Shown here one piece after another: positions 29,398-38,292 of a stretch of 64,000 nt of DNA (the stretch's first letter is position 1; every line of letters starts with the position of its first letter). The notes below the pieces were generated by a model that saw only the letters and a list, made by a program, of their open reading frames with translations, was not told where the DNA came from and made no database searches. Source of the stretch: Stentor coeruleus (Eukaryota; Ciliophora; Heterotrichea; Heterotrichida; Stentoridae). The translations under genes and the position numbers were made by a program. The stretch spans positions 1 through 64,000 of the forward strand of contig MPUH01000299.1 in the NCBI GenBank assembly GCA_001970955.1, given 5' to 3'.

Positions 29398-30123
29398 AGT
29401 TTATTAACAATTAGATTTGGATGAGATTTAAAGTTTGAATTCAAGTATTTTTTGAAGATGAGAAAGAAGGGTGATTTTGTGTTGAATAGAAGGAGTATAT
29501 ATAGATATTTTAGGGTTAAATAGTTACAACAGTCTTAGAGTTATGCGAATATGATATTAAGTTAGAAATTTGAATATAAGAAAAGAAATGAAGATAAATA
29601 ATATTTGAAATTTTGTTTTTGAAGGTTTAAAATAATTTTTTAAAGATTTTAAATGATATTTAGATATTTGATATCACTTGGTTGATTAGCATAATTAGCT
29701 AAGGATTGATGACAAGTTTTTTAATTATAAATTTGATTTTTCAAGTGAAAGTAAAGATAGTTTTTGTTTTTATGATATTATTATGCTTATATCGATAATA
29801 AAATTATTAATATCTCATATACTGTTTAAATTTGTGATTTTTTATTTAAAAATAATAGCAAGTATTCTATATAAATTCCACTTTAGGATTTCAACTGTAA
29901 TTTGCTAACTTTTTTTGAATTATAATATAAGCATACCTTAGTTAAATTCCTATATAAAATAGCTTAAAAAGAAAACTCTTCAATAATTTCCATAAATTTC
30001 TTTCTCACTCCTTTTCTAATCAACTATACAAACTTAACACTAACTATAATCTCCAAACTGATCATCATATTTTCCTTTAGTTTCACCTAAATCTCTCTTC
30101 AAATCTATTCCCTTACTAATAAA
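29398..30123. other. Divergent spacer between kinase gene and the 30.2-kb gene
   Basis: About 0.75 kb of AT-rich DNA. G/T-rich near the kinase 5' end, A/C-rich in the last 180 bp before 30,124. No gene or RNA recognised. Confidence 0.55.
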
Positions 30124-30165
30124 ATGTTTTTATTTCCCCCAAAATACCGGCGGGATAATGTCTAA
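30124..30165 (+). promoter_or_regulatory. Upstream ORF overlapping the next start codon
   Basis: An ATG at 30124 opens 13 codons (MFLFPPKYRRDNV) and ends in TAA at 30163-30165, overlapping the ATG of the main gene at 30158-30160. If the mRNA begins upstream, ribosomes must pass this uORF by leaky scanning or reinitiation. Transcription may instead start between the two ATGs, which would remove it. Confidence 0.4.
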
Positions 30166-31177
30166 AAAAAAATCTATATTAAAATCTCAAGAGTCAAACA
30201 ATTCACCAAACGAAAAAAAAATAAGCTTGGACAACAAAAATATCCTTGAATTTCCTGATGTCAAAGGTCTTGAGTCTGTGATATCAAGTTTTTTAAACCC
30301 AATTTTTGAAGAAAATAAAAGCTCTCAAAGAATTCAAAGGAATTCATTTAATAGCCAAATGAACATAAATAATATTTCCTTAGAAGTTGAAGTTCCATGC
30401 CTAAAACCTTTAGAATGGTCTTTGTCAACACCTAAAACTATAAAGAAAACCCCTAAAGAAATCCCAGTTTACGAAAGATTACTAAAGGAAACTAATGAAA
30501 AAAACCAACAAAACGAAAATGAATGCAAAACAATCAAAGCCCAAGTTGAAAAATATATTAATATCAACAACTTAAACAAAGAAAGTATAAAAAACTATAA
30601 CAAACAATCTGCTTTGTATAGGAAATTCGAAACAAACTATAAAAAAAGTGTTGAAAATAACTTCAATCACTCAATCATGTACTCAAACTACATAAATGAT
30701 AAGTATCTAATTGATCTTAATAAAAAAAATCATTGGACAGAACTTATAAATATGAATAATAAAAAAGGGGAAATATATAGACACACAACAACTATCATTG
30801 ATAATCCCCTCTATAGTTCTTTAGTATTAAAAATCTTATCCAACAAAACTTTCCTATACCTAACCACAGAATTGCCATGTAAAAACCTATCTAAAATATG
30901 GGAAAAACTAAAAATTTTCATAGAAAACTGTTCTGTTGGGTCTAAAAAACGGGCTCTTAACAAGGCTTGTTCAATGTGGTGTTCATTCGTCAAATTCACA
31001 CAATCATATCAGAAACTAGCCCTTATATCAGATAATATTTCAATTGAAGTTAAAGATTACATTGTGATTATTAGCGGTAATATACTTAAAAAAACATATA
31101 AGGTTGAAATACTTTTTGCTAATATTGATGATGATTGGGATATATCAACTAATGCTTTTAATCAAGTAAGATTGTAA
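30158..31177 (+). CDS. Hypothetical protein (339 aa)
   Basis: A clean frame of Asn/Lys/Ser-rich protein. Residues 1-110 are disordered with several TP sites (LSTPKTIKKTPKEIP). Residues 115-200 are helical and charged. The last 140 residues look folded (NPLYSSLVLKILSNKTFLYL, SMWCSFVKFTQSYQKLALIS, DYIVIISGNILKKTYKVEIL) and could be an alpha/beta domain. I do not recognise it. Its stop codon is only 10 nt from the stop of the convergent PIWI gene. Confidence 0.8.
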   Translation: MSKKKSILKSQESNNSPNEKKISLDNKNILEFPDVKGLESVISSFLNPIFEENKSSQRIQRNSFNSQMNINNISLEVEVPCLKPLEWSLSTPKTIKKTPKEIPVYERLLKETNEKNQQNENECKTIKAQVEKYININNLNKESIKNYNKQSALYRKFETNYKKSVENNFNHSIMYSNYINDKYLIDLNKKNHWTELINMNNKKGEIYRHTTTIIDNPLYSSLVLKILSNKTFLYLTTELPCKNLSKIWEKLKIFIENCSVGSKKRALNKACSMWCSFVKFTQSYQKLALISDNISIEVKDYIVIISGNILKKTYKVEILFANIDDDWDISTNAFNQVRL

Positions 31178-31187
31178 TTAATAGTAA

Positions 31188-33512
31188 TTAGAGATAGTAT
31201 AAAGATCTTGAAGTAGTCCAATGAGGATGAGGCTGAGGAGGACCATTTTGATCACTTCTTTCTCCATAACTATATGCAAGTTTATGAGCGTATAAACATG
31301 GGGCAGGGACACGAACTGACCCACTCCAATTGAAGTAGGAGAAACACATTTTATAAGCGAGACTTTGAATATTATCACAGCTTAGTCCACTATCATCATA
31401 AACTACATGAAAATGTGTTGGGATCATACAACCTTGTGCGGATTTGGCTGGTAAAATAAAAAAGTCGTAACCAAATTTATCAACAACTTTTGAATCAACT
31501 ACTGTGCCGATAGGTGGGTTAGTAATATTCCCGTTGTTTTGGAAATAAAACCTGGCATTTGTTCTCTTGTTAACAGTCACATATAAAAGAGAAGGACTGA
31601 TAAAGTTTTTATTTTCTGTTTTAATCCATGCAAAAGCTTGTTTTATAGCTTCGACTTCGTTATTAATCACTGAAGACCTTTGTGAATCTGAAACTCCATC
31701 TCTAAAAACTACAATAATCCTAGGATAATCTTGATTTTCATTATAAAATTGTTTAATTGCTAATTGAGTACTCTCTTTAATCTTCCCAAAAAACTCTTCT
31801 CCAGGGTTTATTACACTAGGGAACGAGCAATACTTCGAATAATTCCTATCCACAGTTGCGCAAAATCCTAAAACTCCATACGATCCAGTTTTAATAAACA
31901 AATCAATTCCTATAACCATAGAAACAGTATCAGCTAAAGGTAAAGGGTCAATAACCCAAGGTGTTCCTCCAATTTTCGCATTAATCTGTATGACTATTTT
32001 ATTAATAACCGACCTCAACGATTTCTCTTTTTTCAAAGTCGAGTTCAAAATAACTTGTGTCGGTACTGGGAAACTTGAAAACGTTAGCCGTTTTAAATCA
32101 TCATACAAACGGCTTTTACCTTTAAAACCAGGTAATACACATATAATAATTTTAACTCCTGGGTTTAAAGTTTGTCTTAAAATCCTATCCCAGTCTTCCC
32201 AACGGTCACTAGCTATAGAAAATTGGGCTGGTTTTTCACAAGCCACATTAAAAGTTTTAATTGATTGATGTAAATTGCTTAATAAATTTTGTTCAACAAG
32301 TTTTTTATCAAATTCTACATAAAAAACACCCCATTTATCTATCCTTGGTTGAGAAAACATTTTTTTTTGTACATCTCGATCAAAACTCCCAATAGCTTCA
32401 TTTATATGAAAAGATTCATTATTACCCATTATAACTCTTCCAGCTGGTATTACTCGAGCTGATATTGATATTGGGTTTGCATTTATAGAAACATGCCAAT
32501 CATTCATTTCATCGTAGATTTTTGATGTTCCAGTTAAGGTTCGAATTAAACCTGCAGATTCTGTAAGACGAGCTTTTGGGTCTTTTGATGTTGCTTGAGT
32601 TAAGTCTTTCATTATCATGAAATCATTGCGGATTTCATCAGTTAGACCTGTTATTACACAAAACTCAGGGATTAAATAGCAGGTAATATTTTTGAGGTTT
32701 GAACGCAGAAGAGGTTGGTCATTAAATCTAATCTCTTTTCCCCAATGAGTTGAATAATATTTTCTAAAATCCAACTTTTCACCATTTTTTTCAAAAGTGC
32801 TCGATGGAGACATATCCCAATCTATTTCATCTATTTTATAAGTCCTTTTATTATACATCGTTAAAACCGATGCTCCAATTAATAGTCTAGATATGGCTTG
32901 TTTACAATTATGTGGGTTTTTTTTTTCAACCTCCTTAATCTGGTCATAGACTGTTACTTCTCTTAAGCACCGATGCGAAACATCCACATTAAGTAAGCAT
33001 CCTCCTTCATAATATCCAACAGAATTAGCATATCCAGGCCATATAACCAGTTTATGTTGAGAAAGCTTTATAGGTCGATTAGGGTCATAAAATTTTCTAC
33101 CAATCATAACAAGTTTAAGCATTCCTTGAACTCTATTAAAAAATTTGTTATAAAAATGCTTGATTTCATTGGACTGGGTCAAAGCGCCAGTCGGGGTAAT
33201 TTTTAAAGTGTAATTAACACTGTCATATAGAGTTTCTATAAAAAACTCTGGTGAAGTTTGTAAACTAAATAAAATCGTATTAGCAAAAACAAACTTTCCA
33301 ATATGTTCAATGATCTGTGGCTTTGAGACAAAAATGATTTTTGTTCTGAGTTTTGAAAGGGAAGACGAAATCTCAGGGATAAATGAAACGGAGTAACGCT
33401 GGAGGATAAATGATATATCTTTAGGATTGAATACGAAAAAGTTGCCAAGTAATTGAATCGGAGTACCAGATTGGTTATAACCTGGACGTAAAACTTGCAA
33501 CGCGGTTTCCAT
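31188..33512 (-). CDS. PIWI-clade Argonaute protein
   Basis: A 774-aa PIWI protein. The end of the PAZ region carries the PIWI-typical IPEFCVITGLTDEIRNDF (281-298). MID spans about 415-520. The PIWI domain has candidate slicer residues: D537 in VIGIDLF, a glutamate near 571-580 (GEEFFGKIKE), D605 in VVFRDGVSDSQ and H700 in MIPTHFHVVYDD. The C-terminus SLYYL is hydrophobic, as needed for the 5'-end pocket. In ciliates PIWI proteins bind developmental small RNAs that guide DNA elimination or silencing; which process this one serves cannot be read from the sequence. The length is normal for the clade. Confidence 0.96.
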   Translation of the reverse strand: METALQVLRPGYNQSGTPIQLLGNFFVFNPKDISFILQRYSVSFIPEISSSLSKLRTKIIFVSKPQIIEHIGKFVFANTILFSLQTSPEFFIETLYDSVNYTLKITPTGALTQSNEIKHFYNKFFNRVQGMLKLVMIGRKFYDPNRPIKLSQHKLVIWPGYANSVGYYEGGCLLNVDVSHRCLREVTVYDQIKEVEKKNPHNCKQAISRLLIGASVLTMYNKRTYKIDEIDWDMSPSSTFEKNGEKLDFRKYYSTHWGKEIRFNDQPLLRSNLKNITCYLIPEFCVITGLTDEIRNDFMIMKDLTQATSKDPKARLTESAGLIRTLTGTSKIYDEMNDWHVSINANPISISARVIPAGRVIMGNNESFHINEAIGSFDRDVQKKMFSQPRIDKWGVFYVEFDKKLVEQNLLSNLHQSIKTFNVACEKPAQFSIASDRWEDWDRILRQTLNPGVKIIICVLPGFKGKSRLYDDLKRLTFSSFPVPTQVILNSTLKKEKSLRSVINKIVIQINAKIGGTPWVIDPLPLADTVSMVIGIDLFIKTGSYGVLGFCATVDRNYSKYCSFPSVINPGEEFFGKIKESTQLAIKQFYNENQDYPRIIVVFRDGVSDSQRSSVINNEVEAIKQAFAWIKTENKNFISPSLLYVTVNKRTNARFYFQNNGNITNPPIGTVVDSKVVDKFGYDFFILPAKSAQGCMIPTHFHVVYDDSGLSCDNIQSLAYKMCFSYFNWSGSVRVPAPCLYAHKLAYSYGERSDQNGPPQPHPHWTTSRSLYYL

Positions 33513-34213
33513 ATTTATTATTTTACAAATGCGCCTTTTTTTATTAAAGGGAATTTTTTAATAATTATAATTTTTATTATGAATTTTTTTGTAGGTGGGA
33601 GAATAAGAAATTTGGGGATGGGATATGGGGATTTTATGTTTAGAAAGTGAAAATGAAGATATTTTAAGGGTGTTAGGGTGTTATAAAAAATTTTTGTTAT
33701 GCTTGAGAATTATGATGAGATTTTTGATTATGGTGATAAAGTTTTTGGAGGATTTTATGTTAGAAAAGAGGGAATTTTTTTGGTTTTTAAGATTTTTGGT
33801 GTGATTTTTTTTTATGGTAGAGAGTGATGTGGTTTGATATTTGGATCATAGAAAATTTATGCTTTTTATAGATAGTTATGCTTGAAGTTTGAGAAGCATT
33901 TCAATAATTAGTAAATTTCGATTAGAAAAAGATTATTATATGGTTGAGATGTATGTGGAAAAAAAAATTATATGAAACTATTTGGTAATTTTTTTTGGGA
34001 TTTAAAGCAGATTTTAATACTTTTGGTGTTTATTTAAGAATGAATTTATTATAGGAAATCAGTGAAATATACTGTTTAATTTTAATTTTTATGAAAATAA
34101 AAGCTTAAGTATGGAAATATTTCAGTGGCAATAAAGTTAAGAAAGTACCAAAATTAAAGAATATTATTTTTCCAAAATATTTAAGTACTAAAATCTTTTA
34201 TATCACTAATTAT
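33513..34213. other. 5' flank of the PIWI gene, no gene seen
   Basis: Strongly T/G-rich on the + strand for about 300 bp, so A/C-rich in the sense of the PIWI gene, then plain AT-rich DNA. No recognisable RNA gene. Confidence 0.55.
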
Positions 34214-34398
34214 AAATTATCCTTAAGTCTCAAGGGAAAAGAGTTTACTAAAAAGATTTTCTTAATCTATGATACTATTTTCCAGTAATCACTATAAATT
34301 TAATCTATATTTTAGCANAAATTATCCTTAAGTCTCAAGGGAAAAGAGTTTACTAAAAAGATTTTCTTAATCTATGATACTATTTTCCAGTAATCACT
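34214..34398. repeat. Single-N contig join at 34318 with 80-bp duplicated flanks
   Basis: Bases 34214-34293 recur exactly at 34319-34398. The left copy is followed by 24 bases (34294-34317) that the right copy lacks, then the N. The right copy continues into a different, C-rich sequence. This is an unmerged overlap with one divergent tail. Confidence 0.85.
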
Positions 34399-34839
34399 CT
34401 TATCCCTAACCATACCAACTTCATTCCTTACCTAAATCAATATCAAGCATCAAAAAAAACTACCCCAAACATCCTAGCCTCTCCTCCTTACAAATCCTCA
34501 AATATCACACTATCCTCAACCTAATCTAACCACAACCAAATCCTCATCACTAAAACCTCTAAAAAAAAACCATAAAACTAAACTACCAAAATTATCAATA
34601 AACAAATACTTTACACTTTCTAACCTATTCAAATACCTAAAAATCCTCTTTAAATCCAATATTTTCCCTTTTTTGCATCCCTCCATAATATTTTCAAACT
34701 CTTTCATCACACTTTTCATCACCCCAACATATATTTTCCCATATCCTCTATTAAAAATTTTTACCCTTGAAGTTTTTTCTAATATATTCTCCCCATATAT
34801 GTAAAGTATAAATGAATTAGGTCTTTTAAATATATAAAT
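34399..34839. other. A/C-rich 5' flank of the HN1-like gene
   Basis: About 440 bp that are rich in A and C on the + strand, matching the 5' leaders of other plus-strand genes. A minus-strand frame across 34,516-34,857 is judged a shadow of this biased DNA. Confidence 0.5.
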
Positions 34840-35079
34840 ATGAGTGGTAGACAACAACCCGGTGGCAAGTCGACTTTCTCGTTAGGATGGGGTGCAGAAG
34901 AAAAGAAGGAAACAGAAGAAGAGCGTATTAAAAGAGAAGAAGCTGAGAAGAAGAAAAAGGAAGAAGAAGAATTAGCTAAAAAAGCACAGGAAGAACAATG
35001 GAAAAAAACTCTTGATGATGCAAGATCCAGCAAGCCTAGAGCACCTCCAGGTGGAGCAAGTAGTATTAGCTTTGGCTAA
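34840..35079 (+). CDS. HN1/Jupiter- or SPIRAL1-like small microtubule-associated protein (79 aa)
   Basis: The short protein has two related end motifs: QQPGGKSTFSLGWG at residues 5-18 and RAPPGGASSISFG at the C-terminus. They resemble the PPGGxSxxSLG/ISFG motifs of HN1/Jupiter and SPIRAL1 microtubule-binding proteins. Between them lies a highly charged single helix of about 40 residues (EEKKETEEERIKREEAEKKK). The design, two Gly-rich binding tips joined by a stiff helix, would suit bridging or decorating microtubules; this is inference. The start ATG follows an A/C-rich leader and the stop is followed by G/T-rich DNA, as for other plus-strand genes. Confidence 0.8.
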   Translation: MSGRQQPGGKSTFSLGWGAEEKKETEEERIKREEAEKKKKEEEELAKKAQEEQWKKTLDDARSSKPRAPPGGASSISFG

Positions 35080-35583
35080 GTAACTTAAGATGGTTGGATT
35101 TAATGCTTTTTAGTTGGCTTTTTTAGTTTTCTTAATCGATTAGATATCTTTAGCGTATCATATCAGCAAAGTTGACTTCATCATATGAAGGAAATTATGA
35201 TAAGAAGTTTGGGTTATGTTGAGGAATTTGTGTTTATTGATTTATGTGTAAGTGTTTTTAGTGTTGATAGTTTTAGGCTTTTAGTATGGATTGTTTGATC
35301 TGCACAGTCAAAGGGAAAATTTGCTTTTTGAATATTGTGAAGTTTATGAAACTTATAAGGCTTATAAGTGACGAAGTAAAAAAATTATTGTTTTAGTTGA
35401 TTATGTTTGATTAGTCTGTCAGGGGTTTTAGGAACTAACTTTTTCGATCTGAAAATAAAAATTTCAGAGCGCCAAACCTCAGACATAAAAATTAATGCAA
35501 GCAGCCAAGATTAATAAATATTGATATTACCTTTGATGTGAATATAATTTTGTTAGAGATCCCTTGGTTTATGTAAGAATAGA
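35080..35583. other. 3' flank of the HN1-like gene
   Basis: G/T-rich (35221-35280 has 16 G, 1 C). A 36-codon ATG frame near 35,286 (MDCLICTVKGKICFLNIVKF) is too short to support as a gene. Confidence 0.5.
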
Positions 35584-35736
35584 TTACAGGGTGGATATTT
35601 TTTTGATATTTTTATATAAGATGAAATGTTATAAGCTCCCAATATTATTTATCACAAACATATATATTATTNTTACAGGGTGGATATTTTTTTGATATTT
35701 TTATATAAGATGAAATGTTATAAGCTCCCAATATTA
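35584..35736. repeat. Single-N contig join at 35672 with 64-bp duplicated flanks
   Basis: Bases 35584-35647 recur exactly at 35673-35736. The left copy carries a 24-base tail (35648-35671) before the N; the right copy runs on into the 31-nt inverted repeat. It resembles the join at 34318, which also has a 24-base left tail. Confidence 0.85.
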
Positions 35737-35761
35737 GTATTAGTTAGGAATTATCGCTTGA
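35731..35761 (+). repeat. 31-nt inverted repeat, left arm
   Basis: This 31-nt stretch (atattagtattagttaggaa, then ttatcgcttga) is the exact reverse complement of 38062-38092, about 2.3 kb away on the other side of VPS4. The left arm begins six bases before the two contig ends at the 35672 join diverge. Confidence 0.9.
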
Positions 35762-36244
35762 TTAGTATATAGATTATAAAAAATGCATGTATAAAGGTAT
35801 ATGTTTATAAAGGGTTTAGAATAGAAATTTAGTGCTTTATATAAAGATTTTTATAACATTAAAAGAAAAAGATTTGATTGGCTTAAGGTAGTAAATTTAT
35901 TATTTCAAAGATAGTTTTTATATTTTGTTATAAATATCGGTAATTGCTTAGGTTTATAGTGATATAAAGGTATAATGCTTTGATATAACATATGATATTA
36001 TTATAATAAAGACTTGATAATAAAATATTTGGAAGTGAGTCGATTAAAAATAGACAATTTCATATAAGATTTAAAGATAAAAAAACAAGCAATTATAATA
36101 AACTTATCAAATATATACATTATAAATATAAATTTCAAAATAGCTTTTATTTGTTTATATTTCCACTCAAAGTGTTTAATTTGCACATGAAATTATTTTG
36201 ATTTTTGATGATATCTTTCAATTTTAACCTATAAAATTACTAAC
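35762..36244. other. Spacer between the left inverted-repeat arm and VPS4
   Basis: Plain AT-rich DNA. A 61-codon minus-strand frame at 36,001-36,186 lacks an ATG and is rejected. The A/C enrichment usually seen beside a right-hand gene is weak here. Confidence 0.5.
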
Positions 36245-37552
36245 TTATCCTTCCATGCCAAATTCTTCAGTAAATTGTTGTTGTTTAACCAAATCTGCTT
36301 GCGATACAGAAGGCTTAGTAGATGTAAGAATACTGAAAAAGTCTTCAGCACAGATTTTTGGTGGTTTCAAGCATCCTTTAGGAACTTCCATTAAAGTCAT
36401 TTCTCTTCCTGCTGGGTCACTAGGGGCACAAGGTGTATATTTTTGTTTCCCTTCTTCCATGATAACTTTAAAGTATCTTGCTGATTGGCATTTTCTAATT
36501 GGTTCCATTAATGCTGATTTCACAACAGTTGAAATATCAGAACCTGAAGACCCTTCTGTTAGACGAGCCAATTCATCATAGTCTTCATCTGTAAGATCAT
36601 TTGGAGTATCTCCTATATTTAATTCAAAAAGTTTACGTCTTGCGAATTCTTCAGGAAGAGGAATATAAACACGCCTTTCAAAACGACGTCTTATAGCTGG
36701 GTCTAGTTCCCATGGAATATTTGTTGCCCCAAGAACAAGAAGTCCATCATCAGTGTGTCCAACACCTTGCATTTGCACAAGAAACTCAGTTTTAATTCTC
36801 CTAGTCGCATCATTTTCGCCTTCACTACGACTGCCACACAACGAATCGATTTCATCAATGAAAATAATGGCCGGTAAGCTTTTTCTAGCCATTTCAAACA
36901 GCGACCTAACTAGCCTTTCTGATTCACCCATAAACTTAGAAACCAAGTCACTAGAAGATACTGAAAAGAAAGTTCCTGAAGCTTCTGTAGCACAAGCTTT
37001 TGCCAAATAAGACTTCCCAGTCCCAGGTGGTCCATACAATAAAATACCTTTCCAAGGTCGAACTTTTCCAACAAAAAGCTCAGGAAAACGAGTGGGCAAT
37101 ATCACAGCTTCCTGTAAAATCTGTTTAGCATTAGCAAGACCAGCTACATCAGTCCATTTAACATTTGGCTTTTCAGTAACAATCGCTGATTCTAAAGATT
37201 TTTTCAACCCAGCATTAGCATCATCATCCTTATCCCCTTTGCCTTCTTCACCTTTTTTCTTTGGTGCCTGTCTTACCCCTCCTGATAACACTGGTTGTGG
37301 TGCTTCTTCATTGTGCAAGAAATTCGATATTTCTTCAGCTCGTTTAAGATACTCATTTAGCTTTTCGGCAAAGCTATTTTTTAGTATTGGATTCTGTTCA
37401 TCTGTATATAAATTACACTTTTGTATATGGATAAAGTATTTAATCGCTTGCTTATAGAGGTTATAAGCTTCTTCAAGGTTGGATTTACGATCTTCTTCTA
37501 CTGCTCGCTTGGCAATGTCGATAGCTTTTTTACGGATTTCGTCGTTTGACAT
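36245..37552 (-). CDS. VPS4: VPS4/SKD1 AAA ATPase of the ESCRT pathway
   Basis: A 435-aa protein with an N-terminal MIT domain (residues 1-80), a linker rich in Lys/Gly/Asp, and an AAA cassette: VKWTDVAGLANAKQILQEAV, Walker A GPPGTGKS (174-181), Walker B IIFIDEIDSLCGSRSEGEND (from about 229), and the arginine fingers in AIRRRFERRVYIPLP. The beta domain and the C-terminal helix (EDFFSILTSTKPSVSQADLV) complete the VPS4 signature. It disassembles ESCRT-III in endosomal sorting, cytokinesis and membrane repair. Repair is well known to be strong in Stentor-like cells, but that link is only context. Confidence 0.96.
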   Translation of the reverse strand: MSNDEIRKKAIDIAKRAVEEDRKSNLEEAYNLYKQAIKYFIHIQKCNLYTDEQNPILKNSFAEKLNEYLKRAEEISNFLHNEEAPQPVLSGGVRQAPKKKGEEGKGDKDDDANAGLKKSLESAIVTEKPNVKWTDVAGLANAKQILQEAVILPTRFPELFVGKVRPWKGILLYGPPGTGKSYLAKACATEASGTFFSVSSSDLVSKFMGESERLVRSLFEMARKSLPAIIFIDEIDSLCGSRSEGENDATRRIKTEFLVQMQGVGHTDDGLLVLGATNIPWELDPAIRRRFERRVYIPLPEEFARRKLFELNIGDTPNDLTDEDYDELARLTEGSSGSDISTVVKSALMEPIRKCQSARYFKVIMEEGKQKYTPCAPSDPAGREMTLMEVPKGCLKPPKICAEDFFSILTSTKPSVSQADLVKQQQFTEEFGMEG

Positions 37553-38028
37553 TTATCTCAACAGAAATATGGTTAGGAATAAATATGATTTTTGGTTGAA
37601 GTGGGTAAAGGGGATTTTATATGTTTAGTTTTAAGGTATTTTGTAGAGAAATAGGGTTTTATTATAGGATAGATTAGAGGATTTAAATTTTTTTTTTTGG
37701 AGAATGAGGTTATGAGGTTGGATTAGAAGATGGATATGATTGGGATGAGTGGATTATAAGGTTTTTTTGCTGTTGGGTTGAAGGGTGGAAGGCTTTTTTA
37801 GAGGATGATTTGATTTAGATTTTTTGTAGGACTTTATTGATATTGGAAATTGCTCATGTTTTCTAGGATTTTTAGATTAAAGGAAAGGGTGAGTGTTGAA
37901 AATTTCAAGGATTCATTTGAGGAAGTTTTTATGATTGGGTTTGAAATAATTAATATTATAGATGGAGTTAGGGTTTTTGCATAAGATTTAATGTTATTGA
38001 TTTTTTTGGGATATTTTTATTTGTTATT
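37553..38028. other. 5' flank of VPS4
   Basis: Strongly G/T-rich on the + strand (C-rich in VPS4 sense) up to about 38,000. No gene recognised. Confidence 0.55.
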
Positions 38029-38101
38029 ATATACTAAAGTTTAGCAAGGGCTGGACAATAGTCAAGCGATAATTCCTAACTAATACTAATATACTAAAGT
38101 T
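38029..38101. repeat. 13-nt direct repeats flanking a 47-nt segment with the right inverted-repeat arm
   Basis: The string atatactaaagtt occurs at 38029-38041 and 38089-38101. Between them lie 47 bases that include most of the right arm (38062-38092) of the 31-nt inverted repeat shared with 35731-35761. The layout is that of a short insertion with duplicated target, or of a small tandem duplication followed by copying. Confidence 0.75.
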
Positions 38102-38292
38102 AGGATAGTTGTATATAATAATCATACAGGGTGTTAGCAAATCAGAATTTCTTACATAAAATATACCCTGATAATAAAACCCTTAAAAACTTTTTCTTAC
38201 ATCAACAATATCATAAATTTCACTCCATCGCTTCTCCAACCTCCTAAAATTCTCATCAAATATTATCTTTCCCTATCATTTAACAGTTATAA

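Noticed and set aside
34516-34857. 113-codon minus-strand frame upstream of the HN1-like gene
   Set aside because: It lies in the A/C-rich leader and overlaps the start of a better-supported gene on the other strand.
35286-35396. 36-codon ATG frame (MDCLICTVKGKICFLNIVKF...)
   Set aside because: Too short, and another frame of the same DNA looks equally protein-like.
36001-36186. 61-codon minus-strand frame
   Set aside because: It has no ATG and a composition typical of AT-rich spacer DNA.
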